Assembly: GCA_001560895.1 (NCBI GenBank)
Contig: CP014326.1
Location: 1,810,001-1,874,000 of the forward strand
Origin: Streptococcus mitis
Lineage (GTDB): Bacteria > Bacillota > Bacilli > Lactobacillales > Streptococcaceae
DNA length: 64,000 nt
Direction of reading: 5' to 3'
Positions 1 through 9,304 of this stretch are shown here, in pieces. Below the pieces are notes generated by a model. The model was not told the DNA's origin, searched no databases, and was given only the letters and a program-made list of their open reading frames with translations. Numbering within the stretch: the first letter of the stretch is position 1; each line of letters starts with the position of its first letter. The translations under genes and the position numbers were made by a program.

Positions 1-1333
1 AGTTAAGGGTAAAGAGATAGGTTCCGTCTGGCTTGTAGAGGTTGTAATAACCATTGCCATTAACGATATTAACACGTTCAAGGATATATTGGTTGCCAGT
101 GATATAGCCACGTGAACGTGAAGTCGCTAAAATTTGTTCCAAGACACCATCCGCAAAATCCCAGGCAGAGTTGTTACTATCATCAATAGCAGACTGATTA
201 TAGGCAACACGACTAGCACTTCTTTGAACAGCAACCCCTGCACTCGAGAGACCCATATTGACTTCACTTCGACTACTTCTAGTCTCATTTGAACTACTTG
301 GTTTTGTCTCACTAGTCGTATTTGAACTTGCTTGACTAGAACTGCTAGTTTGGCTTGAACTTGAGCTTGAAGCACTTGTTTGCTGGCTCTTACCAAGGCT
401 AATAGCCTTATCTAGCACTTTGTCAATCTCAGTATTGCCAGTTTTAATATCCGTAAATTTAGCATCCGATTTGACTTTGGCATTGGTATCCAAAACACCA
501 TCCACAATAGCTGGTTTTTCAAATTGAGCATTGACTTCTTGGATGGCCTTGATTTGCGTTTCTAAGCTGTCATATTTCGATTTAGCAAGTGCATGTTCGC
601 GACTACCTTCCAGTTTATCAAGCAAGGTTTTGAGTTGACTCAGTTTATCAAACTGGCTATTCTTCAAAGCTGTTTTATTGCTATCAGTGTAGAAGGCATC
701 GTATAAATTATTAAATTCTTCTACTTCTGCCTGCGTATTTGTGGTTGATTGAGAAGTCTGAATTTCCTTGGTCGAACGCGCTACTTGACGATAGACATAA
801 TAAGCAGTTCCAAGGATAAGAACCGATACGGCTGCTAGAATCCCGTAAATCAACCATTTCTTCTTACTTTCTCCATCTTCACTATCCGTAACTCGAGAAA
901 ATGTTGGGACTTCTTCCCCTTCAAACAATTGTACTTCTTCAGTCTCCAATTCTTCGACAAGAGGAGCTTCTGAAACTCGTGTTAATTCTAAATCATCAAA
1001 CTGACCCAATTCATCTTCTGGGGCTATAGAAGTTACTCCTGTTTCCTCACGAAGCTCTTGAAGCAAATTATCCAGAGTCTGAGGCTCCTCTACCTCTTCT
1101 TTTTCAACTAAATCATCCTTACTAAACTGACGCGTTTCAAACTTATCTGCCTCAATTTCATCTTTATGTTGCTTTACATACTTGTCTAAGATAGAATCTC
1201 CAGGCAATACACCTGCTTCCACCTCTTCGTTTTTACGCATGGCTTGTCCAACCGTTAGCTCTTTGGCATCTTCAAAATCAAATTGAGGTTCTTGATGTTC
1301 TGCCTTATGACGATTCCGTCTTATCTTACTCAT
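1..1333 (-). CDS. mapZ: MapZ mid-cell anchored protein, 3' end cut by window
   Basis: Reading the minus strand from the ATG at 1333 gives an open frame to the window edge (444 codons), so roughly the last 20 residues are missing compared with the pneumococcal protein (about 464 aa, from memory). The N-terminal half is acidic and cytoplasmic, followed by a single membrane segment ([19 protein letters not shown]) near residue 160. The extracellular part has a Ser/Thr-rich linker and a C-terminal domain ending in a YNLYKPDG stretch. MapZ marks the division site before FtsZ arrives, is phosphorylated by StkP and binds peptidoglycan through its outer domain. It lies next to rlmL and gpsB as in S. 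pneumoniae. Confidence 0.9.
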   Translation of the reverse strand, partial: MSKIRRNRHKAEHQEPQFDFEDAKELTVGQAMRKNEEVEAGVLPGDSILDKYVKQHKDEIEADKFETRQFSKDDLVEKEEVEEPQTLDNLLQELREETGVTSIAPEDELGQFDDLELTRVSEAPLVEELETEEVQLFEGEEVPTFSRVTDSEDGESKKKWLIYGILAAVSVLILGTAYYVYRQVARSTKEIQTSQSTTNTQAEVEEFNNLYDAFYTDSNKTALKNSQFDKLSQLKTLLDKLEGSREHALAKSKYDSLETQIKAIQEVNAQFEKPAIVDGVLDTNAKVKSDAKFTDIKTGNTEIDKVLDKAISLGKSQQTSASSSSSSQTSSSSQASSNTTSETKPSSSNETRSSRSEVNMGLSSAGVAVQRSASRVAYNQSAIDDSNNSAWDFADGVLEQILATSRSRGYITGNQYILERVNIVNGNGYYNLYKPDGTYLFTLN

Positions 1334-1345
1334 GAGTATCCCTTT

Positions 1346-2503
1346 CTATTTTAACTCTTGGCGTTTAACACGCTGACCAAAATATTGATACAGATCTACT
1401 TTCAAGGTTCCGTTGTATAACTTACGTTTCTTATCCGCCTGACTACCGTATTTGCTTTCAAATGCTTCATCACTAGTTAGGATAAACTTACTCCAAGTTT
1501 TCAATGGTGCGAATACTTGCCCCATCTCAGCATAGAGCTTGGTAACTCCTACATAATCTGATAAACGTTCTCCATATGGCGGATTGGAGATAATCACGCC
1601 ATTGATTTTATCAGAACGTAAATCCTGCACGCGCATCTGCTTAAAAGTAACGTCTCCTGCAACACCAGCTGCCTGAGCATTAGCTTTAGCAATTTCCACC
1701 ATGCGAGCATCAATATCACAGCCCATAATATCCAGTTCAAGATCACTGTCTACTTTTTTAGCCGCTTCTGTACGCACTTCCTGAATCAAGCGATCGCTGA
1801 CCCAGTTCCACTCCTCAAATGCAAAAGAGCGACGAAGTCCTGGTGCCATCTTTCGAGCAATCATGACAGCCTCGATACAGAAAGTCCCCGAACCACAGGT
1901 CGGATCAATCAAAGGCTTGTCTGGATACCAGTTAGAAAGTTGTAAAATAGCTGCCGCCATGTTTTCCTTGATAGGTGCTCCCCCTTTTTCGGTACGATAA
2001 CCACGTTTAAAGAGGCTAGACCCTGTCGTATCAATCATGACAGTTGCCACATCTTTGAGAATAGAGACCTCAATCTTAAACTCTGGGCCATTCTCCATTA
2101 GTGGAATACCTTCTGGGCGAGCATAGTGTTTCTGCAATTTCTTGACAACAGCTTTCTTAGAAATAGCCTGTACACTTGGCTCATTGTGAAGTTTAGATTT
2201 AACACATTTGGCCTTGGAAATCGGAAACCGAGCTCCGAGTGGTAAATAATTTTCCCAATCTAAAGCGAAAACTCCCTGAAACAGCTCTTCAAAAGTCTTA
2301 GCTGGGAAAGTTCCTACGATGATCTTGATACGATCTGCTGCCCGAAGCCAAAGGTTGGTTTCAATAATAGCTCTCACGTCTCCTTGAAAACGAACACGTC
2401 CATTTTCAACCTGACAATCGTAGCCCAACTCTCGCACTTCTCGTCCCACAACAGCTTCAAGACCTGCTGCAGCAGTTGCAATTAAATTAAATTCTTTTTT
2501 CAT
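1346..2503 (-). CDS. rlmL: 23S rRNA guanine-N2 methyltransferase, RlmL type
   Basis: This is a 385-residue THUMP plus methyltransferase protein. The SAM-binding motif DPTCGSGTFCIEA and the catalytic NPPYGERL motif of amino-group methyltransferases are both present. It corresponds to the RlmL half of the fused E. coli RlmKL, which makes m2G2445 in 23S rRNA. I chose the ATG at 2503 because its N-terminus (MKKEFNLIATAAAGLEAVVG) matches the family. An upstream TTG at 2518 is possible, but neither start has a well-placed Shine-Dalgarno. The gene sits 13 bp upstream of the mapZ start and is probably co-transcribed with it. Confidence 0.88.
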   Translation of the reverse strand: MKKEFNLIATAAAGLEAVVGREVRELGYDCQVENGRVRFQGDVRAIIETNLWLRAADRIKIIVGTFPAKTFEELFQGVFALDWENYLPLGARFPISKAKCVKSKLHNEPSVQAISKKAVVKKLQKHYARPEGIPLMENGPEFKIEVSILKDVATVMIDTTGSSLFKRGYRTEKGGAPIKENMAAAILQLSNWYPDKPLIDPTCGSGTFCIEAVMIARKMAPGLRRSFAFEEWNWVSDRLIQEVRTEAAKKVDSDLELDIMGCDIDARMVEIAKANAQAAGVAGDVTFKQMRVQDLRSDKINGVIISNPPYGERLSDYVGVTKLYAEMGQVFAPLKTWSKFILTSDEAFESKYGSQADKKRKLYNGTLKVDLYQYFGQRVKRQELK

Positions 2504-2540
2504 GTTACAGTCTTGCAAGACCTTTCTATATGTCCACTTT

Positions 2541-2577
2541 AAAAAATGAGGTTGAGAAAATTTCTCAGCCCCAACCT
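2541..2577 (-). terminator. Terminator of the RNase P RNA gene
   Basis: On the minus strand a hairpin pairing GGTT..GCTGAGAA with TTCTCA.ACC is followed by a T-run (the A-run at 2541-2546 of the plus strand). It lies directly after the predicted 3' end of the RNase P RNA. Confidence 0.7.
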
Positions 2578-2578
2578 A

Positions 2579-2973
2579 TATGCAATTTTCTATAAGCCAT
2601 GTTTTGTTCCAGAAGTGACTAGGACCACTTCCTTCGATAATCATCTGTCTACCACTAACAGCTCTAGCTGATAGCAGTCAGAATACTACGTTCGTTTCCG
2701 CGTACTCCATGCCCCGACCAAAATTTGGGTTGCTAGCTTGAGGGGTTTACCGCGTTCCACTCTCTCCGTTTCCAGAAAGACTCCGTCACTGTGGCACTTT
2801 CAAGCCTACTCTGGCCTATCCAAGGACTTAGCCATTTCAACTGCCGTAACGATTTCTCGTCCCTAGGCTTATGGTTTCGCCTAGCACAAACACTACAGGC
2901 ATCACAGCCTGTGCTAGCATGGACTTTCCTCATGAGAAGCAACTCTCCTCACGCGATTATCCAAAAATTGCAC
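2579..2973 (-). ncRNA. rnpB: RNase P RNA (type B)
   Basis: On the minus strand the segment starts near GUGCAAUUUUUGGAUAAUCGC and contains the hallmark GAGGAAAGUCC sequence of the catalytic core. It ends with an ACAAAACAUGGCUUAUAG stretch that corresponds to the conserved 3' core. The 5' GUGCAAUUUU and 3' AAAAUUGCAU ends pair to form helix P1. It is the catalytic RNA that removes tRNA 5' leaders. Position between gpsB and rlmL is that of rnpB in S. pneumoniae. Exact ends are estimated from P1 pairing. Short ORFs read on either strand here are not genes. Confidence 0.93.
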
Positions 2974-2988
2974 ACCTCAAATAACTAC

Positions 2989-3318
2989 TTAGAAATCTGA
3001 GTTATCTAAAATTTGTTTACCAAAAACTTCTTTTTCCAATCGATTCAGGCGTTTCAAAATATCAAAATTCGTCATAGAACTTGTAGTTGCCGCTTCAAGG
3101 GGTTCTGTTTGAACTGGTGAAGGTTTTGGTTTACGAGCTAATTCTTCCTTCAAATCCGCAATTTCCTGACGAAGTGACTTGACCAAGGCCGCATAGGTTT
3201 CATAGTCCTTGATGACATCGTCTAAAAACTCATCAACTTCTACTTTACTATAGCCACGGACTTCACGTCCAAACTCTTGTTCAAAAATATCTTTCGCTGA
3301 AAAAATAATACTTGCCAT
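2989..3318 (-). CDS. gpsB: GpsB cell-division/peptidoglycan synthesis regulator
   Basis: This 109-residue DivIVA-like protein starts with [20 protein letters not shown] and has the N-terminal coiled coil of GpsB ([16 protein letters not shown]). A Pro-rich linker ([12 protein letters not shown]) and a short C-terminal helix follow. GpsB is a cytoplasmic adaptor that gathers penicillin-binding proteins and StkP at the septum. The ATG at 3318 has a GGAGAG ribosome-binding site four bases upstream. The longer in-frame start at 3330 would lie in that site and is rejected. It sits just upstream of rnpB on the same strand. Confidence 0.92.
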   Translation of the reverse strand: MASIIFSAKDIFEQEFGREVRGYSKVEVDEFLDDVIKDYETYAALVKSLRQEIADLKEELARKPKPSPVQTEPLEAATTSSMTNFDILKRLNRLEKEVFGKQILDNSDF

Positions 3319-3387
3319 GTCTCTCTCCATTCTCGCTTGCTAGTATTATTATATAAAAAAAGCCAAACAAAAATCAAGGTCAAAGCT

Positions 3388-3915
3388 TCAATTTTCGGAA
3401 AAATTTTCAGCAAGTTCATTTAACTGATCAAATGTTAATCTCTTTATAAAATAGTCCTCTTGATTTTTCATCTTTTGGTAAAAATAAGCTAGTCTCGTTT
3501 CATTTTCCTCATCATAAAAAAGATAAGAACTATTCGTATTTTCCAATAAAAACTGCTGGTAATCTCTTAACTGACCTTTGTGTTCATAACGAGGATAGGC
3601 ATATTTGACAAAGTCTACCTGCTTAAAGCGGCTCAGTTTCATCTGATTACCTTCATTCCAATTTTCCCCATGTGTTTCAAAAGCAAAAATGGTAGCCAAG
3701 TGGAAACCGTATTCGGTCTTCATTTCCTGAGCAACCTCTAAAACCCAATATTCAAAACCCAAAGTTCCGGTAAATACAAGCCAAGTCACCCCATCTTCTG
3801 CCATAGCTTCTAAATCCCTACGTATCGCTTTTTTAATCAATTTAAGACGAGGATCCTTGTCAGAAAACAAACCCAAATCAAAAGCAGAATAGCCTAAAAC
3901 CAAAGCTGTAGTCAT
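3388..3915 (-). CDS. DUF1273 (YpsA-like) protein
   Basis: This 175-residue protein has the DUF1273 pattern: an N-terminal [17 protein letters not shown] strand-loop, a [21 protein letters not shown] segment and a Rossmann/SLOG-like fold as in B. subtilis YpsA. YpsA family members affect cell division in Firmicutes, but the biochemical activity is not established. The ATG at 3915 has GGAAGGG upstream. The in-frame codons further upstream run into the recU promoter, so they are not used. It is divergent from recU and lies before gpsB, as in pneumococci. Confidence 0.8.
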   Translation of the reverse strand: MTTALVLGYSAFDLGLFSDKDPRLKLIKKAIRRDLEAMAEDGVTWLVFTGTLGFEYWVLEVAQEMKTEYGFHLATIFAFETHGENWNEGNQMKLSRFKQVDFVKYAYPRYEHKGQLRDYQQFLLENTNSSYLFYDEENETRLAYFYQKMKNQEDYFIKRLTFDQLNELAENFSEN

Positions 3916-3943
3916 TTTTAACCCTTCCTGTGCAAATTTATGA

Positions 3944-3949
3944 TATAAT
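3944..3949 (+). promoter_or_regulatory. Extended -10 promoter of recU-pbp1A
   Basis: The plus strand reads TGATATAAT at 3941-3949, an extended -10 (TGn plus TATAAT), 32 bp before the recU ATG. The -35 region is weak. It overlaps the divergent upstream region of the DUF1273 gene. Confidence 0.6.
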
Positions 3950-3981
3950 AGAGTGATGTTATTGTACCAATAAGGAGAATT

Positions 3982-4581
3982 ATGGTCAACTATCCTCATA
4001 AAATTTCATCAAAAAAAAGACAAACATCTCTTTCTCAACCAAAAAATTTCGCAAATCGAGGAATGTCTTTTGAAAAGATGATCAATGCTACCAACGACTA
4101 CTATTTGTCTCAGGGATTGGCAGTTATACACAAAAAACCGACTCCTATTCAAATCGTACGAGTGGACTATCCACAACGAAGTCGTGCCAAGATTGTTGAA
4201 GCCTATTTTCGACAAGCTTCAACGACAGACTATTCTGGCGTTTATAAAGGATATTACATCGACTTTGAAGCCAAGGAAACAAAACAAAAACGTGCGATTC
4301 CGATGAAAAATTTCCATCCACATCAGATTCAGCATATGGAACAAGTCCTTGCCCAACAAGGAATCTGCTTTGTCCTTCTTCACTTTTCTTCTCAGCAAGA
4401 AACCTACTTATTACCGGCACATGATTTGATTCGCTTCTATCATCAAGATAAGGGGCAAAAATCAATGCCACTTGGATACATACGAGAATACGGTTACCAG
4501 ATAAAACTAGGGGCATTTCCGCAAATTCCCTATCTCGATGTCATCAAAGAACATTTACTAGGTGGTAAACAAGATGAATAA
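3982..4581 (+). CDS. recU: RecU Holliday junction resolvase
   Basis: This 199-residue protein begins [17 protein letters not shown] and carries the RecU nuclease core: [15 protein letters not shown], then [18 protein letters not shown], where the Asp/Glu..Lys residues form the metal-dependent active site. A conserved [10 protein letters not shown] helix follows. RecU cuts Holliday junctions and aids chromosome segregation. AAGGAG lies just before the ATG. The 3' end overlaps the start of pbp1A by 8 bp, so the two are translationally coupled, the usual pairing in Gram-positive cocci. Confidence 0.93.
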   Translation: MVNYPHKISSKKRQTSLSQPKNFANRGMSFEKMINATNDYYLSQGLAVIHKKPTPIQIVRVDYPQRSRAKIVEAYFRQASTTDYSGVYKGYYIDFEAKETKQKRAIPMKNFHPHQIQHMEQVLAQQGICFVLLHFSSQQETYLLPAHDLIRFYHQDKGQKSMPLGYIREYGYQIKLGAFPQIPYLDVIKEHLLGGKQDE

Positions 4582-6742
4582 ATACATTCTTATGCGAATA
4601 GTAAAGTATACTGGGATTTTTTTCCTAACTCTCTTTATCGCATTATTTCTATTGGGTGGAGGAGTTTTCCTCTATTTTGTGAGCAAAGCTCCAGCCCTAT
4701 CAGATAGTAAATTAGTTGCGACAACTTCTAGCAAAATTTACGACAATAATAACGAACTCATTGCCGACCTGGGCTCTGAACGCCGAGTGAACGCTCAGGC
4801 CAATGAAATTCCTACTGATTTAGTCAAAGCCATCGTGTCTATCGAAGACCATCGCTTCTTTGACCACAGAGGGATAGACACAATTCGTATTATGGGAGCC
4901 TTCTTACGTAACTTACAAAGTAATTCTTTACAAGGTGGATCAACCCTAACCCAGCAGTTGATTAAGTTAACCTATTTCTCAACATCAACTTCGGATCAAA
5001 ACATCTCTCGAAAAGCACAAGAGGCTTGGCTCGCTATCCAATTGGAACAAAAAGCTACCAAACAAGAAATCCTTACCTACTACATCAATAAGGTCTATAT
5101 GTCAAATGGTAACTATGGTATGCAGACAGCAGCCCAAAATTACTACGGAAAAGACTTAAAAGACCTCTCTCTACCTCAATTAGCTTTGCTAGCAGGTATG
5201 CCACAGGCACCCAACCAATACGATCCTTACTCTCATCCAGATGCAGCGTTGGACCGTCGTAATTTGGTTCTTTCAGAAATGAGAGGACAAGATTACATTA
5301 GTGCTGAACAATATGAAAAAGCTATCAACACACCTATCACTGATGGTTTACAAAGTCTTAAGTCAGCTGCTACTTATCCAGCGTATATGGATAACTATCT
5401 AAAAGAGGTTATTGAACAAGTAGAGCACGAAACGGGATATAATCTTCTTACTACTGGAATGGAAGTCTACACCAATGTAGACAAGGACATTCAACAAAGA
5501 CTTTGGGATATTTACAATACAGATGAATATGTCTCTTATCCAGATGATGACCTTCAAGTAGCCTCAACTATCGTAGATACTTCCAATGGTAAAGTCATCG
5601 CCCAACTTGGAGCTCGTCACCAAGCAAGCAACGTTTCATTTGGTACCAACCAAGCTGTGGAAACCAACCGTGACTGGGGATCAACCATGAAGCCAATCAC
5701 TGATTATGCCCCAGCCTTAGAATACGGTGTATATGATTCAACTGCAGCTACTGTCCACGATATTCCTTATAACTATCCTGGAACAAGTACCCCTCTCTAC
5801 AACTGGGATAGAGCATATTTTGGTAACATTACTCTGCAATATGCCCTTCAACAATCTCGTAACGTACCTGCTGTTGAAACACTAAACAAGGTTGGTTTAG
5901 ATAGAGCTAAAAACTTCCTAAATGGTTTAGGCATCGACTATCCTGTAATGCACTATTCAAATGCTATTTCAAGTAATACAACTGAATCTGGTAAACAGTA
6001 CGGTGCAAGCAGTGAGAAAATGGCTGCGGCTTACGCTGCATTCGCTAATGGCGGTATCTACCACAAACCAATGTACATCAATAAAATCGTCTTTAGTGAT
6101 GGTAGTGAAAAAGAATTTTCTGACGCTGGTACAAGAGCTATGAAAGAGTCTACTGCCTACATGATGACAGAAATGATGAAAACAGTCTTGACATCTGGAA
6201 TAGGTTACAACGCCTATCTGCCTGGAATTCCTCAAGCAGGTAAAACAGGTACTTCTAACTACACAGATGATGAAATTGAAAAACACATCAAGAACACTGG
6301 CTATGTAGCTCCAGATGAAATGTTTGTTGGTTATACTCGTAAGTATTCTATGGCCGTTTGGACAGGTTATACCAACCGTCTCACTCCTATTGTAGGTGAT
6401 GGTCTCACAGTTGCTGCTAGAGTTTATCGTAGCATGATGAGCTACCTTACTCAAAATAACCATCCTGGAGATTGGACAATGCCTGAGGGACTATATAGAA
6501 ACGGGCAGTTCGTATTCCTAAACGGAGCAAGAAATACATGGAGTACTCCTGATACACAACAAACACAATCAGATGTAGAGAATCCCTCTACAACAACTGA
6601 AAGTTCAACTACCCAAGTAACACCTACTCCTGGTCAACAATCAAATAATCCTGCTCCAACAAATCCAAATCAGGGACAACCTGGCCAACAAATCCAACAG
6701 CAACCACAGGCCCCTCAAGTTCAACAACAACCACAACAGTAA
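4574..6742 (+). CDS. pbp1A: Penicillin-binding protein 1A, class A bifunctional PBP
   Basis: The 722-residue protein has an N-terminal membrane anchor (residues about 10-35). A glycosyltransferase domain with [10 protein letters not shown] and GGSTLTQQL follows, then a transpeptidase domain with STMK (Ser370), SRN (Ser428) and KTGT (Lys557). The tail is low-complexity and Gln/Pro/Thr-rich. It polymerises and cross-links peptidoglycan. Residues 574-577 read NTGY, where susceptible pneumococci have TSQF; that swap is known from beta-lactam-resistant mosaic alleles. STMK itself is unaltered. The ATG at 4574, inside the recU end, is preferred over an upstream in-frame GTG because the protein then starts MNKY. 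Confidence 0.95.
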   Translation: MNKYILMRIVKYTGIFFLTLFIALFLLGGGVFLYFVSKAPALSDSKLVATTSSKIYDNNNELIADLGSERRVNAQANEIPTDLVKAIVSIEDHRFFDHRGIDTIRIMGAFLRNLQSNSLQGGSTLTQQLIKLTYFSTSTSDQNISRKAQEAWLAIQLEQKATKQEILTYYINKVYMSNGNYGMQTAAQNYYGKDLKDLSLPQLALLAGMPQAPNQYDPYSHPDAALDRRNLVLSEMRGQDYISAEQYEKAINTPITDGLQSLKSAATYPAYMDNYLKEVIEQVEHETGYNLLTTGMEVYTNVDKDIQQRLWDIYNTDEYVSYPDDDLQVASTIVDTSNGKVIAQLGARHQASNVSFGTNQAVETNRDWGSTMKPITDYAPALEYGVYDSTAATVHDIPYNYPGTSTPLYNWDRAYFGNITLQYALQQSRNVPAVETLNKVGLDRAKNFLNGLGIDYPVMHYSNAISSNTTESGKQYGASSEKMAAAYAAFANGGIYHKPMYINKIVFSDGSEKEFSDAGTRAMKESTAYMMTEMMKTVLTSGIGYNAYLPGIPQAGKTGTSNYTDDEIEKHIKNTGYVAPDEMFVGYTRKYSMAVWTGYTNRLTPIVGDGLTVAARVYRSMMSYLTQNNHPGDWTMPEGLYRNGQFVFLNGARNTWSTPDTQQTQSDVENPSTTTESSTTQVTPTPGQQSNNPAPTNPNQGQPGQQIQQQPQAPQVQQQPQQ

Positions 6743-6745
6743 ACG

Positions 6746-6780
6746 AAAATCCTGAGAACTAGAAATTCTCAGGATTTTTA
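6746..6780 (+). terminator. Terminator of recU-pbp1A
   Basis: A hairpin with 12-13 bp arms (AAAATCCTGAGAA paired with TTCTCAGGATTTTT) lies immediately after the pbp1A stop codon and ends in a T-run. Its symmetrical A-run may let it work in both directions. Confidence 0.85.
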
Positions 6781-7078
6781 TATAGTAGATTGAAATAAAA
6801 TGTGAACAAATTGATTAGGAAATTCAAACTCTACTCTTCGAAAATCTCTTCAAACCACGTCAGCTTCACCTTGCTATATATATATATATATATATATGTG
6901 AGTGACTTCGTCAGTCTTATCTACAACCTCAAAACAGTTTTTTGAGCAGTCTGCGACTGGATTTCTAGTTTGCTCTTTGATTTTCATTGAGTATAATTTC
7001 TAACAATGTTCTAGAAACAATGGTGTAGTATTGTAGACTCAATAGGCTGTATTATTCTAGATTCAACTCCCTCTACTA
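6781..7078. repeat. Degenerate IS/RUP-like repeat debris around a BOX element
   Basis: The left part begins TATAGTAGATTGAAATAAAA and the right part, read on the minus strand, contains CTAGTAGAGGGAGTTGAATC. These look like the outward ends of small insertion-type repeats of pneumococci (RUP or IS630-like remnants), here split by the BOX element. No gene is visible in the 340 bp between pbp1A and aliA. The family assignment is from memory and uncertain. Confidence 0.3.
6831..6995 (+). repeat. BOX element with an expanded TA tract
   Basis: It has the boxA start (ACTCTTCGAAAATCTCTTCA, then CACGTCAGC) and the boxC end (TTTGCTCTTTGATTTTCATT, then GAGTA) typical of pneumococcal BOX repeats. Between them lies a run of about a dozen TA dinucleotides (about 6875-6897) followed by GACTTCGTCAGTC and CCTCAAAACAG.. 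segments. BOX RNAs fold into stable stem-loops and are scattered through mitis-group genomes. Confidence 0.85.
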
Positions 7079-7123
7079 GAAAGACATATAAAGGAGTCGG
7101 CTACAAACCAAACTCCCTTACCT

Positions 7124-9103
7124 TTATTTCACATGTTTCACAAGGTCTTCTTGCGCTTTTTTATTGGATTCTTCTTTTTCTTTCATCCATTTTTCTTGGG
7201 CTTTTTGGTATTCCTCTACAGTGACTGCCTTGTCTTGAAGTTCCAAGTATTTGTATAGGAGCGGATCGCTTGTCCCCTTGTTACCAGAGAAGGCAAACGG
7301 CATCGTAAATGGTACCATCTTAGACAAGATTGGGCGACCAGTAAGTGTTGTTGTTGGGATAATCAAGGCACTATCTGTCAACCAAGCTTGTGCAGCTGCG
7401 TATTTATCATAACGTTTTGCTACGTCTGTTGTCTCATTTCCAGCTTCAGTTACTAATTTCTCATAGTCGTTTAGACCAACAGTTTTAGCTGCAGCATTAT
7501 CTGTACCAGCATCAAAGCCAAGGTAGGTTTTAGTGTTTTCACCAGCTGATGGTTTGATAATATCGAGGTAAGTTGATGGATCGGCAAAGTCAGGACTCCA
7601 ACCAACATTATCTGAAATATCCCAATCTTCCCCAGCTGCTGTCTCAGCAAAGTAGGTAATATTCAAGACTTCATCTTTTTGTAATTGTTGAATATCAATT
7701 ACGACATTATCTGCACCCAAGGTTTCTTCAACCGATTGTTTAAAAGACTGTACGCGTTGAACTTTTGTAGTTGCTGTCTGGTCAACTGGCATATCCAAAT
7801 GAATTGGGAAGGTCACGCCTTCTGCCTGTAAAGCTGACTTAGCCTTCGCAAATTCAGCCTTAGCCTTGTCTGGATTGTAAAGACCATCTTGGGCATCGGC
7901 AAGATTAACATCCTTCCATTCATCTCCATAAGTTACTAATTTTTCCTTGACCATATCGCCAAAGTTTTTACCATCTGATTGAACAAATGTTGGTGGAACA
8001 AAGAGATTACGCAAGATTTTGCTGGCACCACTAGCACCGTTCACTTGTGAAGCATAGGCTGTACGGTCAAAACCAAAGGCAATAGCCTGACGGAAATCCT
8101 TGTTTAAGAGAGCCTTTTTGGTAGAAGTCTTTTGTTCGTCGCTGGTCTTAGATGTGTGTTTATAAGATTGACGGTCAATATTTGTCCCTACTAAATAAGT
8201 CGTAGAGTCTTGTTGAGTATAAACGATATTGTCTTTCATACTCTTCTCAAGCTCTGCAAAACTTGCATTTGTTGGATAAAGTCTAGCTGCTGTAAAGCTT
8301 CCATCCTTAAAATTCTCTGCTGGTTTGCTGGTGTCTTGACCATCCCAGAATGACAATTTGATCTTGTCAACATGAACATTGTCCTTATCCCAGTAGTTAG
8401 GATTTTTCGCAAATTCAACGGAAGATTTAGCCACAAGAGATTTTAACAAATAAGGACCATTATACAAGATACTGCTTGGATCCGTAGCTTTGGCAAAATC
8501 ATCCCCTTTTGAGTTCAAAAACTCTTCATTGACTGGCGCAAGTACACCCATAGTTGTTTTAGAATTCCAAAAAGTTTCAGGTTTGTTCAAGGTGTATTGG
8601 ACTGTTTGATCGTCAAGGGCTTTAATCCCAACTTGAGCAAAGTCTGTAGTCTCACCTTTTGCATAGGCATCTAGACCTTTGATTGAATCTTGTACCAAGT
8701 AAAGGGCTTGTGATTTCTTATCTGTTGCATATTTAAGACCTGTCACAAAGTCCTGTGCCTTAACAGGAGCATACTCTTCACCTTCTGCAGTATACCACTT
8801 GGCATCCTGACGAATCTTATAAGTATAAGTCAAGCCATCCTTAGAAACTGTCCAGTCTTCTGCCATAGAGGGAATAAGATTCCCATAGCGGTCATTTTCA
8901 AGTAATCCATCAATGACATTACTAGTAATGTTTGAAGTAGCTGCCTTACTGGTTGTTAAATAGTTGAGATTATCTGGATCTGTCTCGTATGTAAATGCAA
9001 AGGTCTGTTCACCTTTAGCGCCTGAGCCCCCTGAACAAGCAGCTAAAACACCCGCTGCTAATAAAGTCACTCCCGCAAGAGCCAATACTTTTCTTGTTTT
9101 CAT
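7124..9103 (-). CDS. aliA: AliA oligopeptide-binding lipoprotein
   Basis: The 659-residue family 5 extracellular solute-binding protein has a lipoprotein signal ending LAAC, with the lipidated Cys at residue 23. It then runs through FAFTYETDPDNLNYLTT, typical of AmiA/AliA/AliB, to a lysine-rich C-terminus (EDLVKHVK). It delivers peptides to the AmiCDEF transporter. The ATG at 9103 follows AAAGGAG. In-frame upstream starts (to 9157) fall inside the promoter and are rejected. It is the classical right-hand flank of the mitis-group capsule locus. Confidence 0.94.
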   Translation of the reverse strand: MKTRKVLALAGVTLLAAGVLAACSGGSGAKGEQTFAFTYETDPDNLNYLTTSKAATSNITSNVIDGLLENDRYGNLIPSMAEDWTVSKDGLTYTYKIRQDAKWYTAEGEEYAPVKAQDFVTGLKYATDKKSQALYLVQDSIKGLDAYAKGETTDFAQVGIKALDDQTVQYTLNKPETFWNSKTTMGVLAPVNEEFLNSKGDDFAKATDPSSILYNGPYLLKSLVAKSSVEFAKNPNYWDKDNVHVDKIKLSFWDGQDTSKPAENFKDGSFTAARLYPTNASFAELEKSMKDNIVYTQQDSTTYLVGTNIDRQSYKHTSKTSDEQKTSTKKALLNKDFRQAIAFGFDRTAYASQVNGASGASKILRNLFVPPTFVQSDGKNFGDMVKEKLVTYGDEWKDVNLADAQDGLYNPDKAKAEFAKAKSALQAEGVTFPIHLDMPVDQTATTKVQRVQSFKQSVEETLGADNVVIDIQQLQKDEVLNITYFAETAAGEDWDISDNVGWSPDFADPSTYLDIIKPSAGENTKTYLGFDAGTDNAAAKTVGLNDYEKLVTEAGNETTDVAKRYDKYAAAQAWLTDSALIIPTTTLTGRPILSKMVPFTMPFAFSGNKGTSDPLLYKYLELQDKAVTVEEYQKAQEKWMKEKEESNKKAQEDLVKHVK

Positions 9104-9128
9104 AGTCTTCTCCTTTGTTTTTTTATTC

Positions 9129-9157
9129 ATTATAGACCCTTTTTCAAGTCCTGTCAA
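9129..9157 (-). promoter_or_regulatory. Consensus promoter of aliA
   Basis: On the minus strand TTGACA (9152-9157) and TATAAT (9129-9134) are both perfect and separated by 17 bp. The start site would lie about 20 bp before the aliA ATG. Confidence 0.9.
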
Positions 9158-9160
9158 TAC

Positions 9161-9175
9161 AATTTTCTGAATTTT
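9161..9175. promoter_or_regulatory. CodY-box-like site upstream of aliA
   Basis: AATTTTCTGAATTTT matches 13 of 15 positions of the CodY consensus AATTTTCWGAAAATT and touches the upstream edge of the aliA -35 element. Peptide transport is a typical CodY target, so binding is plausible, but this is AT-rich DNA and chance matches occur. Confidence 0.4.
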
Positions 9176-9304
9176 TGAAAATTATTTTTTAAACAATAAG
9201 TTTGCAAAAATATGAATAATATCAAAAAATCCCTCAACTACATTACATAGTCAAGAAATTTTTAATACTTTTATAAATGAGAACTGGTGGTCAATTTTAC
9301 TTAT

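Noticed and set aside
2733..3000. Protein-coding ORFs on both strands around 2733-3000
   Set aside because: They lie inside the RNase P RNA gene and have no family resemblance.
4145..4516. 123-aa ORF on the minus strand inside recU
   Set aside because: It is antisense to the conserved RecU core and has no ribosome-binding site or known domain.
9104..9157. Longer N-terminus for AliA
   Set aside because: It would run through the -10 and -35 of a perfect promoter and put 18 residues before the lipoprotein signal.
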